Source: Promethearchaeota archaeon (GTDB taxonomy: Archaea; Asgardarchaeota; Lokiarchaeia; Sigyniarchaeales; SOKP01). Taken from it: DNA of 64,000 nt. The notes below the pieces were generated by a model. That model was not told the origin of the DNA, ran no database searches, and was given only the letters and a program-made list of their open reading frames with translations. Location of the stretch: positions 518,310-582,309 of the forward strand of contig JAHPZA010000009.1 in assembly GCA_019058445.1 (NCBI GenBank), given 5' to 3'. Of the stretch, positions 26,855 to 37,400 are shown piece by piece (positions within the stretch are counted from its first letter, which is position 1; every line of letters begins with the position of its first letter). Made by a program: the position numbers and the translations under genes.

Positions 26855-27271
26855 ATGAGCATAAGTAAATATAAACAATCCAGTGATAAATCAGCAAAAA
26901 TCACCTTTCACCCAGATAATAAACGTACTCTTGCCAGCAATGAGTTTCAAAAAAGGAAATTTCGGTTCATAAATGAATTATCGTGTCTGCTATTTGCACA
27001 TAAAAAAGATAGGGATATTTCAGTCATTATATCGAAATTGATTATATTTACGCTTTCTATTCATGAACACCACTTTTTAGATAAGGCATATACATCAGCG
27101 ATGGAACAAATGTCTAGCGTCTATGAGCCCCACGAATATCTTCGCATCCTTAAGAAAATTCATATACTTCTTTTTCAAACTAGATGTTTATCTGAAGAGG
27201 AGCGGCTCCGGTTTTATCGTTTAGAGCGGTTTTGCATAAAATGCTATTTAAAAAAGTCTCAATTGACATAA
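26855..27271 (+). CDS. Unrecognised helical protein, 138 aa
   Basis: A basic, Lys/Arg-rich N-terminus of 35 residues is followed by four or five helices (RFINELSCLLFAHKK, ISVIISKLIIFTLSIHEHHF, AYTSAMEQMSS, YLRILKKIHILLFQT). The end YRLERFCIKCYLKK has a CxxC pair that might bind metal or be incidental. No known family; the helix lengths faintly recall half of a cyclin fold, which I do not claim. It is convergent with, and overlaps by 13 nt, the zinc-ribbon gene on the minus strand. Confidence 0.6.
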   Translation: MSISKYKQSSDKSAKITFHPDNKRTLASNEFQKRKFRFINELSCLLFAHKKDRDISVIISKLIIFTLSIHEHHFLDKAYTSAMEQMSSVYEPHEYLRILKKIHILLFQTRCLSEEERLRFYRLERFCIKCYLKKSQLT

Positions 27272-27819
27272 TCACCGTTTTTCCTCTTTAAAAGTAGCGT
27301 AAAATAATCATTTGGCAAGGCAATAAGCATGCCATTATGAATGAATCTGCTCAGTAATAAAGGAATCTCGCTGTCAGGAATATGATATTCCGAACTCATT
27401 ATATGAATCATATATTGTGGAAACTCCTTGAACTTGGAAAAAAGATCTAGTAGTAATGTTTTAAACTCCTTAACATACGCACTATCACCGTGATCAACTC
27501 CTAAAAGCGTTTTAGAAAAATTGCTTGGTTTAGCAGGATGTGTCCTAACTCGAAATTCATTATTGCTCCTTAAATCGGGAGTATGACCCGTTTCTTTTAT
27601 TGCTAAGGTATGTTGCTTATCCTTTACCGCATTAATTGTATTATTCAATCCATATATAACTTCAGTGGTGTCCGGTAATTTAGCTAAGTGATGAATCCGC
27701 ATACAATTGAGGCATTTTTTAGTTTTTTGAGTAGTTTTTACGTAGAGCGTTCTACCGCACTTCACACATGCAAAAATATAATAGGGAGTTTTATCCTTTT
27801 TCCACTTATTAGTTTCCAA
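27259..27819 (-). CDS. Zinc-ribbon protein with C-terminal winged-helix-like domain
   Basis: 186 aa from TTG 27819, which is preceded by GAGGT and 7 nt. Residues 12-45 hold a zinc ribbon (CVKC ... CLNC). A polar linker (about 60-110) follows, then a 75-residue helical end (FKEFPQYMIHIMSSEYHIPDSEIPLLLSRFIHNGMLIALP) that reads as a winged helix with a HTH and beta-wing. Zinc ribbon plus wHTH is typical of DNA-binding or transcription factors in archaeal mobile elements. A weaker T-rich promoter (TTTTTCATTTTATTC, 27853-27868) is upstream. Confidence 0.7.
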   Translation of the reverse strand: METNKWKKDKTPYYIFACVKCGRTLYVKTTQKTKKCLNCMRIHHLAKLPDTTEVIYGLNNTINAVKDKQHTLAIKETGHTPDLRSNNEFRVRTHPAKPSNFSKTLLGVDHGDSAYVKEFKTLLLDLFSKFKEFPQYMIHIMSSEYHIPDSEIPLLLSRFIHNGMLIALPNDYFTLLLKRKNGDYVN

Positions 27820-27873
27820 ATATATTACCTCTAATAGTCATTAAAAAATTAGAATAAAATGAAAAATATTAAT

Positions 27874-30567
27874 TTATTTAAGAGAATACTCTTTTGCCTT
27901 TCTCTTTGATTTACCCGAAATGAGAATCACTATCGATGGGAGGGCAATTAAAGTGATCATAACTGGTAAGGCTGTATGAACAGAAGGCTCAATAAGTTGC
28001 TCATTCTCTGACGTATTTTGAGACTCAGTTGCTTTTTCAGAATTTTCATTACTCCCATATTTGCTTGATGTGGTTTGGATGGTAATAGGGAGGGTAAGTA
28101 TACCTTGTATTGGTCCTCCTGATACGTCAATTTCCCCTGTTACAACAGGATAGTGTTCTGCTACATCGGAAACATATATTTCACCATAATAGCTCATATC
28201 TGATTCTCTGCTAAGGGTTATATGCTCAAAAGATGAGTCAAATTTTACACTTATATCAGGCCCAAAATAATCCAGTATAATATTATTCAAGTATACAGAT
28301 ATATTAAATGTACTTCCCAATTCAACAGATTGGGGATAAATTGCGGTAATGTTTATCGGATCATTGTGAGCCATATCACAAACCCACAAAAATACTTCAT
28401 CGCTTAAGTTTTCTCTGTCAGAAGTTAAATAAAATGATTTAAATTCATCATCATAAATGTCTCGTACTAGTTGATTAGTAAGTTGGGTATCAAAGGGAAT
28501 TGCGAGGTCTAGTATTTCCGAGATTTTATAGGAATAATAGATGTTTTTGATGTCTGAATAATTGAGGTTTTGCACAACATAATTGCGTATTTTTTGGGCA
28601 TCCACTCTTTCGGGTGCTGTCGCATTGAGAATATAAACCATATAATAGGTATTGCGCAAAAGCGTATTCATCTCATTAGTATACCACGCATCATAGTGAA
28701 TTGCAGAGTCCCCGGCTGTATTATCTACAAAAGTTATAAGAGCGTCTTCATTAAGCCCGATATCTGCCAGAGATAGCCCCAATTGTTTGGCCAGGATCTC
28801 TAAAGTTCGAAACGCATAATAGGTATATTCTAAGAACACAAAGTCATTTTTTTGCTCATTGTTCAAATTTTCACATAAGACTGGATTGGCTACGAAACCA
28901 CCATAATTGTCATAGGAGGGCGCTATAAACTGAGTGTTGATAATATTGGCAATTATATCATTGAAATCCACTTGACTTCCAAATTCGCCCAACATGCTTA
29001 TGTAATATAACGTTTCAAGCGCATTATAGGTGGTCTGGTGCGAAAAGCAAAGTCCAAGTTCGTTATATTTATCGCTATATCCAAGGTTATAATATTCAAT
29101 CGGGCGCGAACGAAAATTTTTTACAATCTCACTACTATAGGGAGAATGTTGAAACATAGATGCTGCCCCTGCAAAAAGATGTTTCCCATTGAGATTCTCA
29201 TAATTCGAGAGAATGATATCATAGATATATTGCTTGAAAGTAACATCATATTGACTGTTCCTATAGATCCCTACTGCACTTTTCACCATTGTATGTACAA
29301 ATCTTAATGAGGAATAGTCATTAGAAAGAAGGGAATACCCGTTGTCTGATTGCTGATAGTAGCTTACTATGGAAGTAGCGATTTGGTCTTTTTCATTTGA
29401 AGATAGGCGCGAGAGCTCGCCTGATTCCTCCAACGCTCTTATAACTTGGAAAGTATCTATGAGCTCATGATACTGAAACACGGTAGATGAATTCCATAGC
29501 CCCCAAGCATTGCGATTCTTAAGAATGAAATTAAGTACCCCATTTCTATCAATGGCTACATATCCAGAGAGATCCGATAGCTGCAACCCGAGAGCGGTGC
29601 CTATCACATTACTTTCATTAATGGGAAACATGGCAATTCTCATTGTGAAAAAAGTTCCTTGATTATCGTAGTGCTTCTCTAAAAATTGGTGAAATGTCCC
29701 GTATTGCATATATGCCCCGATTTTCTCCAAGCTTCGCAAACAATAATAGGAACTTAACAGAGTATAATCCAGATCATCTAAGGTTGCTAAGCTCTGATCC
29801 TCATCATTATAAAATGCTCCATAGAAATAACTCATAGCATCACTATTTTGCAGATCTTTTATAAATTGTTCAATATGTAACCATTCATCAGGGTGACTGC
29901 TCGGATCATCTCCGAGTGCTTCTAATGCTAAAATTGCAAAGTATGTATTATCTGCGGTAGATACTTTAAAGTAGGGCTCTAAATCAGATGAGTATGGCTG
30001 GCCTATGAACCCTCTCTCAGTAGGCTGATTAAGACAACTCCAAATGAAATCAATAGTTTGCTGTTTATCAATTTCATCTAACTCTCCTAGGATGTCAAGG
30101 GAAAGTATTGCAAAACAATTGACTTCCAACAGAGAGGGAAACTGGAAATACCCCAAATAATTAGTAATAGAGAAATTGGTCTGTAAATATCGTTGTGCAT
30201 AACTGTCCGCAAAGTGTTCAAAAGCCTCATTATAGCATGAGATAATGTAGTTCAAGATTGTGGTGTGGTTAATTATATTTAACTTATTCAACGCATTAAG
30301 AACATATAGGGCATAATATAAGGCTTGAAGTGAGGATTCATAGGACTGAGAAAAATATTTTTGAGCTATAAACTCATTATATTTTTCATCAAACATCTCA
30401 TTAATGACATCATAACCTTCTCCTGTGGATAACTGCAGTTCATTTAATGGATGAGGCACAGACTCATGAAACGGGAATTTAGTTGGGGTATTATTTAATG
30501 GCGTTATCTGACTTACTAAAATTATCGCCAAGACCCCTGCTATGAGACCAGTTTTAAGTAGTTTCAT
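27874..30567 (-). CDS. Large secreted, membrane-anchored alpha/alpha-toroid-like repeat protein
   Basis: 897 aa with an N-terminal signal peptide (GLIAGVLAIILVSQI) and one C-terminal TM helix (VMITLIALPSIVILISG) plus a basic tail. Between them, residues about 55-700 consist of repeated helix pairs such as TYFAILALEALG, TLLSSYYCLRSLEKIG and TYYAFRTLEILA, the pattern of prenyltransferase/squalene-cyclase (alpha6/alpha6) repeats. Residues about 715-830 are beta-rich and Ig-like. Such repeats on the cell surface often bind or process polymers; catalytic residues are not evident. It is the largest surface protein in the 26-55 kb segment and has a perfect T-rich promoter. Confidence 0.75.
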   Translation of the reverse strand: MKLLKTGLIAGVLAIILVSQITPLNNTPTKFPFHESVPHPLNELQLSTGEGYDVINEMFDEKYNEFIAQKYFSQSYESSLQALYYALYVLNALNKLNIINHTTILNYIISCYNEAFEHFADSYAQRYLQTNFSITNYLGYFQFPSLLEVNCFAILSLDILGELDEIDKQQTIDFIWSCLNQPTERGFIGQPYSSDLEPYFKVSTADNTYFAILALEALGDDPSSHPDEWLHIEQFIKDLQNSDAMSYFYGAFYNDEDQSLATLDDLDYTLLSSYYCLRSLEKIGAYMQYGTFHQFLEKHYDNQGTFFTMRIAMFPINESNVIGTALGLQLSDLSGYVAIDRNGVLNFILKNRNAWGLWNSSTVFQYHELIDTFQVIRALEESGELSRLSSNEKDQIATSIVSYYQQSDNGYSLLSNDYSSLRFVHTMVKSAVGIYRNSQYDVTFKQYIYDIILSNYENLNGKHLFAGAASMFQHSPYSSEIVKNFRSRPIEYYNLGYSDKYNELGLCFSHQTTYNALETLYYISMLGEFGSQVDFNDIIANIINTQFIAPSYDNYGGFVANPVLCENLNNEQKNDFVFLEYTYYAFRTLEILAKQLGLSLADIGLNEDALITFVDNTAGDSAIHYDAWYTNEMNTLLRNTYYMVYILNATAPERVDAQKIRNYVVQNLNYSDIKNIYYSYKISEILDLAIPFDTQLTNQLVRDIYDDEFKSFYLTSDRENLSDEVFLWVCDMAHNDPINITAIYPQSVELGSTFNISVYLNNIILDYFGPDISVKFDSSFEHITLSRESDMSYYGEIYVSDVAEHYPVVTGEIDVSGGPIQGILTLPITIQTTSSKYGSNENSEKATESQNTSENEQLIEPSVHTALPVMITLIALPSIVILISGKSKRKAKEYSLK

Positions 30568-30616
30568 TTTTAATACTAATAATTTATTATTGTAAATTGA
30601 TCTTCCATTCTATTCA

Positions 30617-30636
30617 ATTTATATAAAGAAAAAATA
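30617..30636 (-). promoter_or_regulatory. T-rich core promoter (minus strand)
   Basis: Read on the minus strand: TTTTTTCTTTATATAAATTG, about 50 nt before the ATG at 30567 of the large surface protein. Confidence 0.6.
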
Positions 30637-30846
30637 TCATTTTATCACATTTAGTCGATTATGAATAAAAAAAAGAGGGTTCTTATGGCTTGCTTTTAGA
30701 CTTAAATCTCAAAAAAAGTTAAGAAGATCCTTTTTCACAGATTTAATTAATATTTCTAAGTCACAATGAATAATAAAATGAAGAGCCAGATAAAATGAAA
30801 TAATATAAATCTAGAAGAAAGAGTTAACTCCTACTCATTAGCAAGA

Positions 30847-32178
30847 TTAAGGCTCATTGATATGAGGTGGTCCTTTACCCATTTTAAATTTTAGTAGTTC
30901 TAACTCAAACATCAAATCTCCCTTGTGGAATTTGATTCTCCGAGCAAAGTCCCATTTGGAAAGCTCATTATTAATGATAGAAGGCTTTAAAGATATCAAG
31001 ACCGCTCCTCGATTCCCTTGACAAATGGCATATAAAAAACATTGAGAATCATTTATATTACATCGTATATTTGCTCCCCCTTTAAGCTTTACATCTATAA
31101 TTTCGGGGGGAAGGCCATCTTCTGAAGATTTAGATGTACTGTATCGTAACAATCCCATTTTGTCTATAACCTTTTTTAATAAATCGGTAGAATTAATAAG
31201 GGTCGTAAATCCAGGGATCTTAAACTGTTCAAATATTCTTTTTTTCACTTGTGATTGAATGGTACTCATTTTAATTCCTAGTCTGGTACATATTGAATTC
31301 ACGGTTACCTTTGAAGAATTAAAGGCGCATAATAATGAAATTGAACAGACTAATCCAGCGATTACGTCATCTTTTGTATTTTTAATAGCGTCCCATAATT
31401 TATAAAGAATAAATTTTGAATGGTAATAAAAATCCATTCCTAAGTTAAAGTGCTCTGAAATTTCTAAGATTTTTTGTACAATATATTGCTTTCTATTCCT
31501 TTCCTTATATTGAGGGATATAATTTTGAAATTGCAGCTTAAACCAATTAAATTCTTTTTTAGTAATCTTAGATACTTCCAATAGCTCAGCCTCATGAATA
31601 GAAATATTCTCAAATTTACATACAAAATAAATGGTTATCGGGATTAATTTATCAGGAGCTCGGTACTTAGTTCCTGGATGGAGACATGCGCGTAATTTTC
31701 TAAATTTATTTAGTACAATATACTTGAGAGAGCTGGGAAGATTTAGCATTTCGAAAATTCTTGTTACTTCGAGTTTGGCATTTAATAACACAGTGTCTTC
31801 GTTATCTCTCATAGTATGAAGTTTATTTAGCTTATCTAACTGCTTCGAATTGCTATTTCGAAATCTCTCGTACGCACTCCCGATTTGGGTAGTTCCAAGT
31901 GTGGCATGTTGCACCACATCGCTATTATAAGGTCTATGATATTCTAGCTTTTGGATCTCTAAGACCACGCCGCACGAACGACATACATAGCCTTCTGTGG
32001 TTTCTTTAATATCAACACTATTACAAATATCACACTTTAAACCCTCATAGGGTGCACTAACTTTTTTTAACATATTTTTAGATGCCTCTCTTTGAAAAGT
32101 CCTGTGGCTCATATCCGATAATTCTTTTTTTGCAGCCATTTTCTTATCACTTTTTAAGTCTTTTTTTTTAATAATCAT
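30847..32178 (-). CDS. Divergent TFIIB-like transcription factor
   Basis: 443 aa. After a 40-residue basic tail, a TFIIB-type zinc ribbon CDIC...CRSC (Cys49, 52, 66, 69) with GVVLE is followed by a linker (YHRPYNSDVVQHATLGT) standing for the B-reader/linker. Two helical cyclin-like repeats come next (about 120-230 and 240-340); the second ends in the HTH VTVNSICTRLGIKMSTIQSQVKKRI, the BRE-contacting element of TFB. An additional beta-rich C-terminal domain of about 100 residues is unusual for TFB. It is a plausible dedicated initiation factor for the T-rich promoters of this segment; that link is inference. Its own promoter region does not match that motif. Confidence 0.8.
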   Translation of the reverse strand: MIIKKKDLKSDKKMAAKKELSDMSHRTFQREASKNMLKKVSAPYEGLKCDICNSVDIKETTEGYVCRSCGVVLEIQKLEYHRPYNSDVVQHATLGTTQIGSAYERFRNSNSKQLDKLNKLHTMRDNEDTVLLNAKLEVTRIFEMLNLPSSLKYIVLNKFRKLRACLHPGTKYRAPDKLIPITIYFVCKFENISIHEAELLEVSKITKKEFNWFKLQFQNYIPQYKERNRKQYIVQKILEISEHFNLGMDFYYHSKFILYKLWDAIKNTKDDVIAGLVCSISLLCAFNSSKVTVNSICTRLGIKMSTIQSQVKKRIFEQFKIPGFTTLINSTDLLKKVIDKMGLLRYSTSKSSEDGLPPEIIDVKLKGGANIRCNINDSQCFLYAICQGNRGAVLISLKPSIINNELSKWDFARRIKFHKGDLMFELELLKFKMGKGPPHINEP

Positions 32179-32677
32179 CCTATCTTAATTAATAATAGGA
32201 GGGAGTGTGATTTTTAAATCTCACTATTGTTAAGACTATCATAGTGGAAAATTGGAATTATAACTAAATTTATGAAATTTGGCCCCAAAATCAGAATTTG
32301 TACTATTAAATCCAAGATTCATAATAAATCTAATTAATATAGGAGAGCTAGATGTGTAGTTTTTTGTGAGAAAATAGCAACTTACAACAAATAATATGCA
32401 ATACCCAAAATTATCTTTAATAAAAGAAGCCATCAACTTCATTTAAGAAAAAATCCATTCGGCTCTTGCTTAGGGTTTGAATTAAGGTAATATCTTTGAG
32501 TTTGCAAAACAGAGGACATCAATATATCCAAAATAAATAAGAAATATTAGTGAAAAATACAATCTTTCGACAAAAACCAGATTAAATTAATCGCTCTTTT
32601 TCATCACTATATAAAGCATAAATTTAGGAAAGAGTATAATTATTTTTCTTTAAATATATTTGTAGGATCTGTTTATT
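32179..32677. other. 500-nt intergenic region, no clear gene
   Basis: Between the divergent TFIIB-like and zinc-finger genes. A 67-codon minus-strand ORF (32239-32442) has no recognisable features and no SD, so I do not annotate it; the stretch could be decayed coding DNA. On the plus strand TATATAAAG (about 32609) and a T-rich box (32642-32659) are candidate promoters for the gene at 32678. Confidence 0.4.
32642..32659 (+). promoter_or_regulatory. T-rich core promoter
   Basis: TTTTTCTTTAAATATATT, only about 20-25 nt before the ATG at 32678, so the transcript would be nearly leaderless. Confidence 0.45.
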
Positions 32678-33088
32678 ATGATGACATGTCAAAAAATTTC
32701 AATTCAAGCATTAAATACTACGTTGAAATGTACGATTTGTAGAACCGACATTAAAGATAACTCATCAGTATACCAATCTAAAAACAATTATGGGATCATA
32801 TGCGGAAGGTGTTATCAAAAATTTACGGAAGAAGATATTGAACTTATGTTGATCCTTTTTCTGACATATGGAGGATACTTCGGACAGCTACCTAAAGATC
32901 AATTCTCTTTTTTTAAGACTCTTAAGGAAATTCATAATAAGACGAGTATAAATGATAATTCCTCCCAAATAGTAGAGATAAATATGCGATTATTACATAA
33001 GTCATTACTTCATGGCCTATATCCTGAGCAATATCAAGCAAAACTCAGGAAACTCATTAATTCACCAGGGTGTAGCTACGTTTTATAA
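32678..33088 (+). CDS. Small zinc-finger protein, 136 aa
   Basis: Residues about 18-50 form a zinc-binding module with CTIC ... CGRC, resembling treble-clef or LIM/ribbon knuckles. The rest is helical (EEDIELMLILFLTYGGYF, FSFFKTLKEIH, MRLLHKSLLHG) and ends in a Cys-containing tail. Many archaeal virus/plasmid DNA-binding proteins have this size and layout. No named family. It is divergent from the TFIIB-like gene. Confidence 0.6.
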   Translation: MMTCQKISIQALNTTLKCTICRTDIKDNSSVYQSKNNYGIICGRCYQKFTEEDIELMLILFLTYGGYFGQLPKDQFSFFKTLKEIHNKTSINDNSSQIVEINMRLLHKSLLHGLYPEQYQAKLRKLINSPGCSYVL

Positions 33089-33183
33089 TTTATTTTTTCT
33101 TACCTGAAGAGATTTTGTGTTCATTTTTACTCAATTTCTCTTCTTTTTCTTTATTTTTCATTTTTATAAGATGTTTAAAAGGA

Positions 33184-33202
33184 TTTTTTTATTTATATAT
33201 AA
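33184..33202 (+). promoter_or_regulatory. T-rich core promoter
   Basis: TTTTTTTATTTATATATAA about 20-25 nt before the ATG at 33221, implying a leaderless or nearly leaderless mRNA. Confidence 0.5.
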
Positions 33203-33220
33203 CGATATAAGAGAAACAAT

Positions 33221-33442
33221 ATGGTATTATTAAGTAGTTTTAGCGATATTTCTGAGGGAATAGAATTTCTCATCGCAGTTGGATCTATTGTAGGATTGCT
33301 TGGATTCATATTAGGGTTAATCTTTTTCTTACTTGGTGGTTCAAGATTGCGAATGAAAATGTTAGCAGTGATATTGACCTCATTAATCCTTATGAATATA
33401 TGTGGAGTGTACACGGGTACCAAATATTTTCGCTTATATTAG
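33221..33442 (+). CDS. Small two-TM protein, VirB2/TrbC/CedA1-like topology
   Basis: 73 aa: two hydrophobic helices (EFLIAVGSIVGLLGFILGLIFFLLGG and MLAVILTSLILMNICGVY) joined by a short basic loop (SRLRMK). This topology is that of VirB2/TrbC conjugative pilins and of crenarchaeal CedA1-type proteins; sequence identity cannot be judged here. A VirB4/HerA-like gene lies about 1 kb away. It has its own T-rich promoter, so it appears to be independently expressed, as expected for an abundant structural subunit. A simple small membrane protein is the alternative. Confidence 0.5.
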   Translation: MVLLSSFSDISEGIEFLIAVGSIVGLLGFILGLIFFLLGGSRLRMKMLAVILTSLILMNICGVYTGTKYFRLY

Positions 33443-33493
33443 TTTCTTTTTTTCAAAGCTTCTATAGATGATATTGATTTCTTAAAAAGTGTG

Positions 33494-33859
33494 TTAATGA
33501 TATCCTTTTGGAGCAGGATCTGTCGTTCCTACACTGCCTGGCATAAGGAATATTCCTCCAAATGAAAGCAAAACACCTCCCAAGATCATAAAAATCAAAG
33601 CTTTTCCAGGATTCAGGTTAAAAAATGAGAGAACTCCAAGGAGTATAAAGATGAGCCCAACAAAGACTAAGATATTTCCAATCGAATTAAAAATGAATCT
33701 TAATATGGTTCCAATTTCATATCGGAGATTACTCCCAAAAATAGGAAAATAGATTGCCAAGAAAAATATAATCCCAAAAAACACCCAATATACATACTTT
33801 ATCTGATCTTGTTTTTTTCCAAAAAATATGGTATTATCTATAAAAGGTATTGTTATCAC
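33494..33859 (-). CDS. Small three-TM protein, pilin-like topology
   Basis: 121 aa with hydrophobic helices at about 22-41, 57-80 and 86-104; the last two are separated by a five-residue loop (FNLNPGK). The C-terminus is a short polar PGSVGTTDPAPKGYH. A signal-like first helix followed by a tight helical hairpin again resembles VirB2/TrbC. The start ATG at 33859 is preceded by AAAAGGTGATAAC, a near-perfect SD. It is convergent to the two-TM gene. Function is inferred only from topology and neighbourhood. Confidence 0.6.
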   Translation of the reverse strand: MITIPFIDNTIFFGKKQDQIKYVYWVFFGIIFFLAIYFPIFGSNLRYEIGTILRFIFNSIGNILVFVGLIFILLGVLSFFNLNPGKALIFMILGGVLLSFGGIFLMPGSVGTTDPAPKGYH

Positions 33860-34011
33860 CTTTTACTCCGAAACTAGTACGAATCTTTATAAATAAAAAA
33901 AGAAAGAAAATTTTTTCGCTACCATTTTTTACAGCTAATCCCTTTATTATTAACCACATGTTTAATTAATTTGAAAAATTATGTACACAAAAACCGATCT
34001 AATCTTTAGTA

Positions 34012-34293
34012 ATGAGTGAAGAATATCGCTGCCCAGATCCAGAGTGCAACAGTACTAATGTAAAAATCGAAAAAGAGACTTTTCGCTGCTTAGAGTGCGG
34101 TATCATAGGCTCAAAAACCCACCACTGTCCCCGATGTAAGAGAAAATATTTAATGGATTTTGATACCATAGTGGAATGCCCGATATGCAGATTGGAATTT
34201 GAAAAAGCAGATTTTGAAATATTTAGCGACGATGATGATATTTTATCGCTCCAAAAAAAACAAGAGATTAACAAGGTATTGCGAGAACCCTAG
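34012..34293 (+). CDS. Double zinc-ribbon protein, 93 aa
   Basis: Eight or nine cysteines in zinc-binding pairs: CPDPEC ... CLEC (first ribbon, residues 7-33), then CPRC ... CPIC (second, about 42-63), ending in an acidic helix. The protein is probably a nucleic-acid- or protein-binding adaptor; ribbons of this kind occur in transcription and replication accessory factors. It stands alone between the pilin-like and ATPase genes. No family name can be given. Confidence 0.65.
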   Translation: MSEEYRCPDPECNSTNVKIEKETFRCLECGIIGSKTHHCPRCKRKYLMDFDTIVECPICRLEFEKADFEIFSDDDDILSLQKKQEINKVLREP

Positions 34294-34430
34294 GTTTATG
34301 CTTTCGAGTTTCTTTTTCATAATCAAGTTTCTTTATTTTAACGATAATCATTAAAACGTTTTCCTATAACTATTGAAGTGATCCCCTGCGATTATAATAT
34401 AAGAATAAAAATATAAACCTAAAAAAGTAT

Positions 34431-37400
34431 TTACTCCAGTGTTAGAGAGGATTTAATTTTTACACCACACCCCGGACAATATAAGGAGTCCGATTCAATC
34501 TTAACCCCGCAATATTCACATGTTTTTGTAGCATTAATTTCTAAGTGTTTTTTTAGTTTATGATAAAAGTCAGAGTATAGTTCATACGCACTAACTACTT
34601 TTGCTTCTAGATCTAAATCGTGTTCTTGAACATTATCACAATAATTTAGGTAATAATACAGTTGCTTTTGAGAAAAGGGAAGTTTCTGATATGAAATAAG
34701 TAGATTATAAAATAAATTAAAATCATTTTGAGTAATTCCTTTTTTTGGACCAGAGTTTATCTGATGATAAACTCTCATAAAAAGTGATTTAATGCAGACT
34801 TTTTCAATTTTGAGTGCAGCCCGTAAATCTTTTTCGGTGATATGTTTGTAAATTTGAAATATCTCATAATAAAAAGTCTTTAGTTCTTTGACTAATATTT
34901 TATGAACAAGATCATTTTCAAAAATGCGAATAGATGTAATATCCTTAGTTCGGTTCTTATTTTGGAAGGGTTGTTCAGAATTTTGCTCAATAACTTCCAC
35001 TGAGATGTCAGTTGTCTGTTCCTTTTTTGTTTGGAAATAATCATCAAGCGCAATTTCATAATGTTCTCCTACTTGATAAGAAGTTCGCATGGTTTCTTGC
35101 CCCGATGCACTTTTAGGATGGGCCTCTACTAAATATCTTTGTGTAATGAGGATATTATAGAGTTCTTGTTTCAACTTTTTCAATTCTCGTCTATCATCAG
35201 TAGTCATTTTTGCCTTTTCATGAATCACTTTTTTTAGGGCATCCTTGATCTTTCTCTCAGAAATGGGAAGTTTATGCACAACTTTTAATCCATCTAAAAA
35301 AGTAATGATCTCAGGGATAAATTGCGAAAATTTTCCGAAATCTTTTTCGAATATAGTCTTCCTGGTGCGTTCTATAATGCGCCTTTCAGTCAATTGGAGA
35401 TCATATCCTTGTTCTCTCATGAACGCTGCAATCTCGTCCATAGACAATGGTAGCACTCTTAATATATCAGCTACTTCAAATTTTACTGGAAATGTTTGAT
35501 TTACATCATCCCTCTTTACTAAAATTTCAGTTGATTTCATATTCTTAAGGTATTCTACTTGATAGGTATCCTTGCGAGATTTACTATAATACCCGGTTCC
35601 ATGCAGTTCTTGAAGACCCATGATGTTTTTTAACACATTAATATCACGATAATCAGTGGCTCGAAACGTCATGATGTTTTTAAATAGTTTTAAGAAATGA
35701 GGATGCATATAATGCATTTGATTAGCCATTATCACCGTTCCAAATCCCTCACGTCGTAGCGGTTCGAAAAATTTATCGATGCTCCCTAAATCTAGATATT
35801 TATCTAATGACCTTTCATCAAACACCAAATCAAGGTGCGGCAAAAACAGCACTTTTTCGCAAAATTCATCATATTTGGAGATATAATGGATGATTTTGGA
35901 TACAATGACTAAGGTTAAGAAATTCTTTTTTTTCAAGTCGTTTGAATTAGACAAGTCAATAATGACAGTTTTGTTATCTGAGATAAAAGATTTAAAGGTG
36001 ATCGTTTGCTTTTCTCCCTCTAGGTTACTATGAAAAAAGATTACTTCATCTTCTGTGAAATCCTCGAACATAGAGATGAGCTCCTCGACATGAGGATATT
36101 TCTTCCATGACACTTGATTCTTGAGCTCTAAAGCTAATGAAGCCAAAGTTAAATCACTATGTTCTTGGATAAATTTCTTCAGCCTGTCAACGGAAGATCT
36201 ATCTTTTTTAAAAGTGAGCCTATATGCGTCATATATATACTCTAAATAATCGGTATTGTTCTTTCCATATAATAAATCTGAGCTTAAGGGATCTATACTA
36301 AAAGCATTACCCATTTTAAAATGAACAATATCAAATTTGTAATTAGCATCTTTAAAAAAGGGAATTAACCTGGACCATTGCCCGCTATAATCAAATATAA
36401 GAGAAGGAACTCCTTGCTTGATTAACTGAATTACTATTTTCATAGCCAATAAATCCCTTTCCTGAGCAGTGCCATTGACAAGCAATACATTATCTATTTG
36501 ATCTCTGGTAAGTCCCGCAGGAATCTCTTTCTGCCAGAACTCGGTATTAATAGTGTGACCAAATGCTATAAAATTTTCAAGGTTTAACGGTGTATTAAAT
36601 TCGGCGGCTAGTTTAGTTATGATTCCTTTTTTAAACTCATCTTCAATCCCGGTAAGCCGCATTAACACCTTACCTTGAAGTAAGAGATATTGCAAATAAG
36701 TGCCTGAAAGGTTGTACAATTTATTCTTTAAAATTTCGCAGAGACATCCTGAAATAAGTTTCTGTGAGCTCAGAGGAGTAGTGTAAAACTCATCCAGCCG
36801 GGCGGTAAGCCTATCTTCTAAAAATGTGATATTTTTCTGAGCAATACTTGCCAAGCTAATATAATCATGTTCTGTAATAAAATCTATTTCTTCAAATGAT
36901 TTGTAGGCATATGTGGAAGCAGTTAAGATTACTTGCCACACCCCCGAACGAATTTTAAGCCAACGTTCCCCTTCTTCATTACTGGTAAGATAAAATTTAA
37001 GCATGTCTTGTGTATGGGTGTTTAATTTATGATATGCGATTTTATCAAAGCGATAAAAACTAAGGGGGCTGGCCATTGCAGTGTAGACAAAAGGAATTTT
37101 TCTCTCAATTAATTCTAAATAAAATTTATTGGGGTAAAAATCGACAATCCTAACCATATCTTCATTATATCGAAATCTTACTGCTGCATGATGAATATTA
37201 ACCATTTTTTCGCATACCAGCAACTTATTATGGATGAGAAAAAAGAGCGCATCTAAGATTCCCTTATGTTGAAATACTTGTATACCTTGAAAGGGATTAA
37301 GGATAGAGACACCTTCTCTTTTTAATAGATGATATGCTGATAAATAATAAAGCGGCTCTCTCCACCACACCCAAAAGATAAGAAATAACAAGCACAAGTC

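Noticed and set aside
32239..32442. Minus-strand 67-codon ORF in the 500-nt gap
   Set aside because: No SD, no domain, unremarkable composition; more likely chance or decayed sequence.
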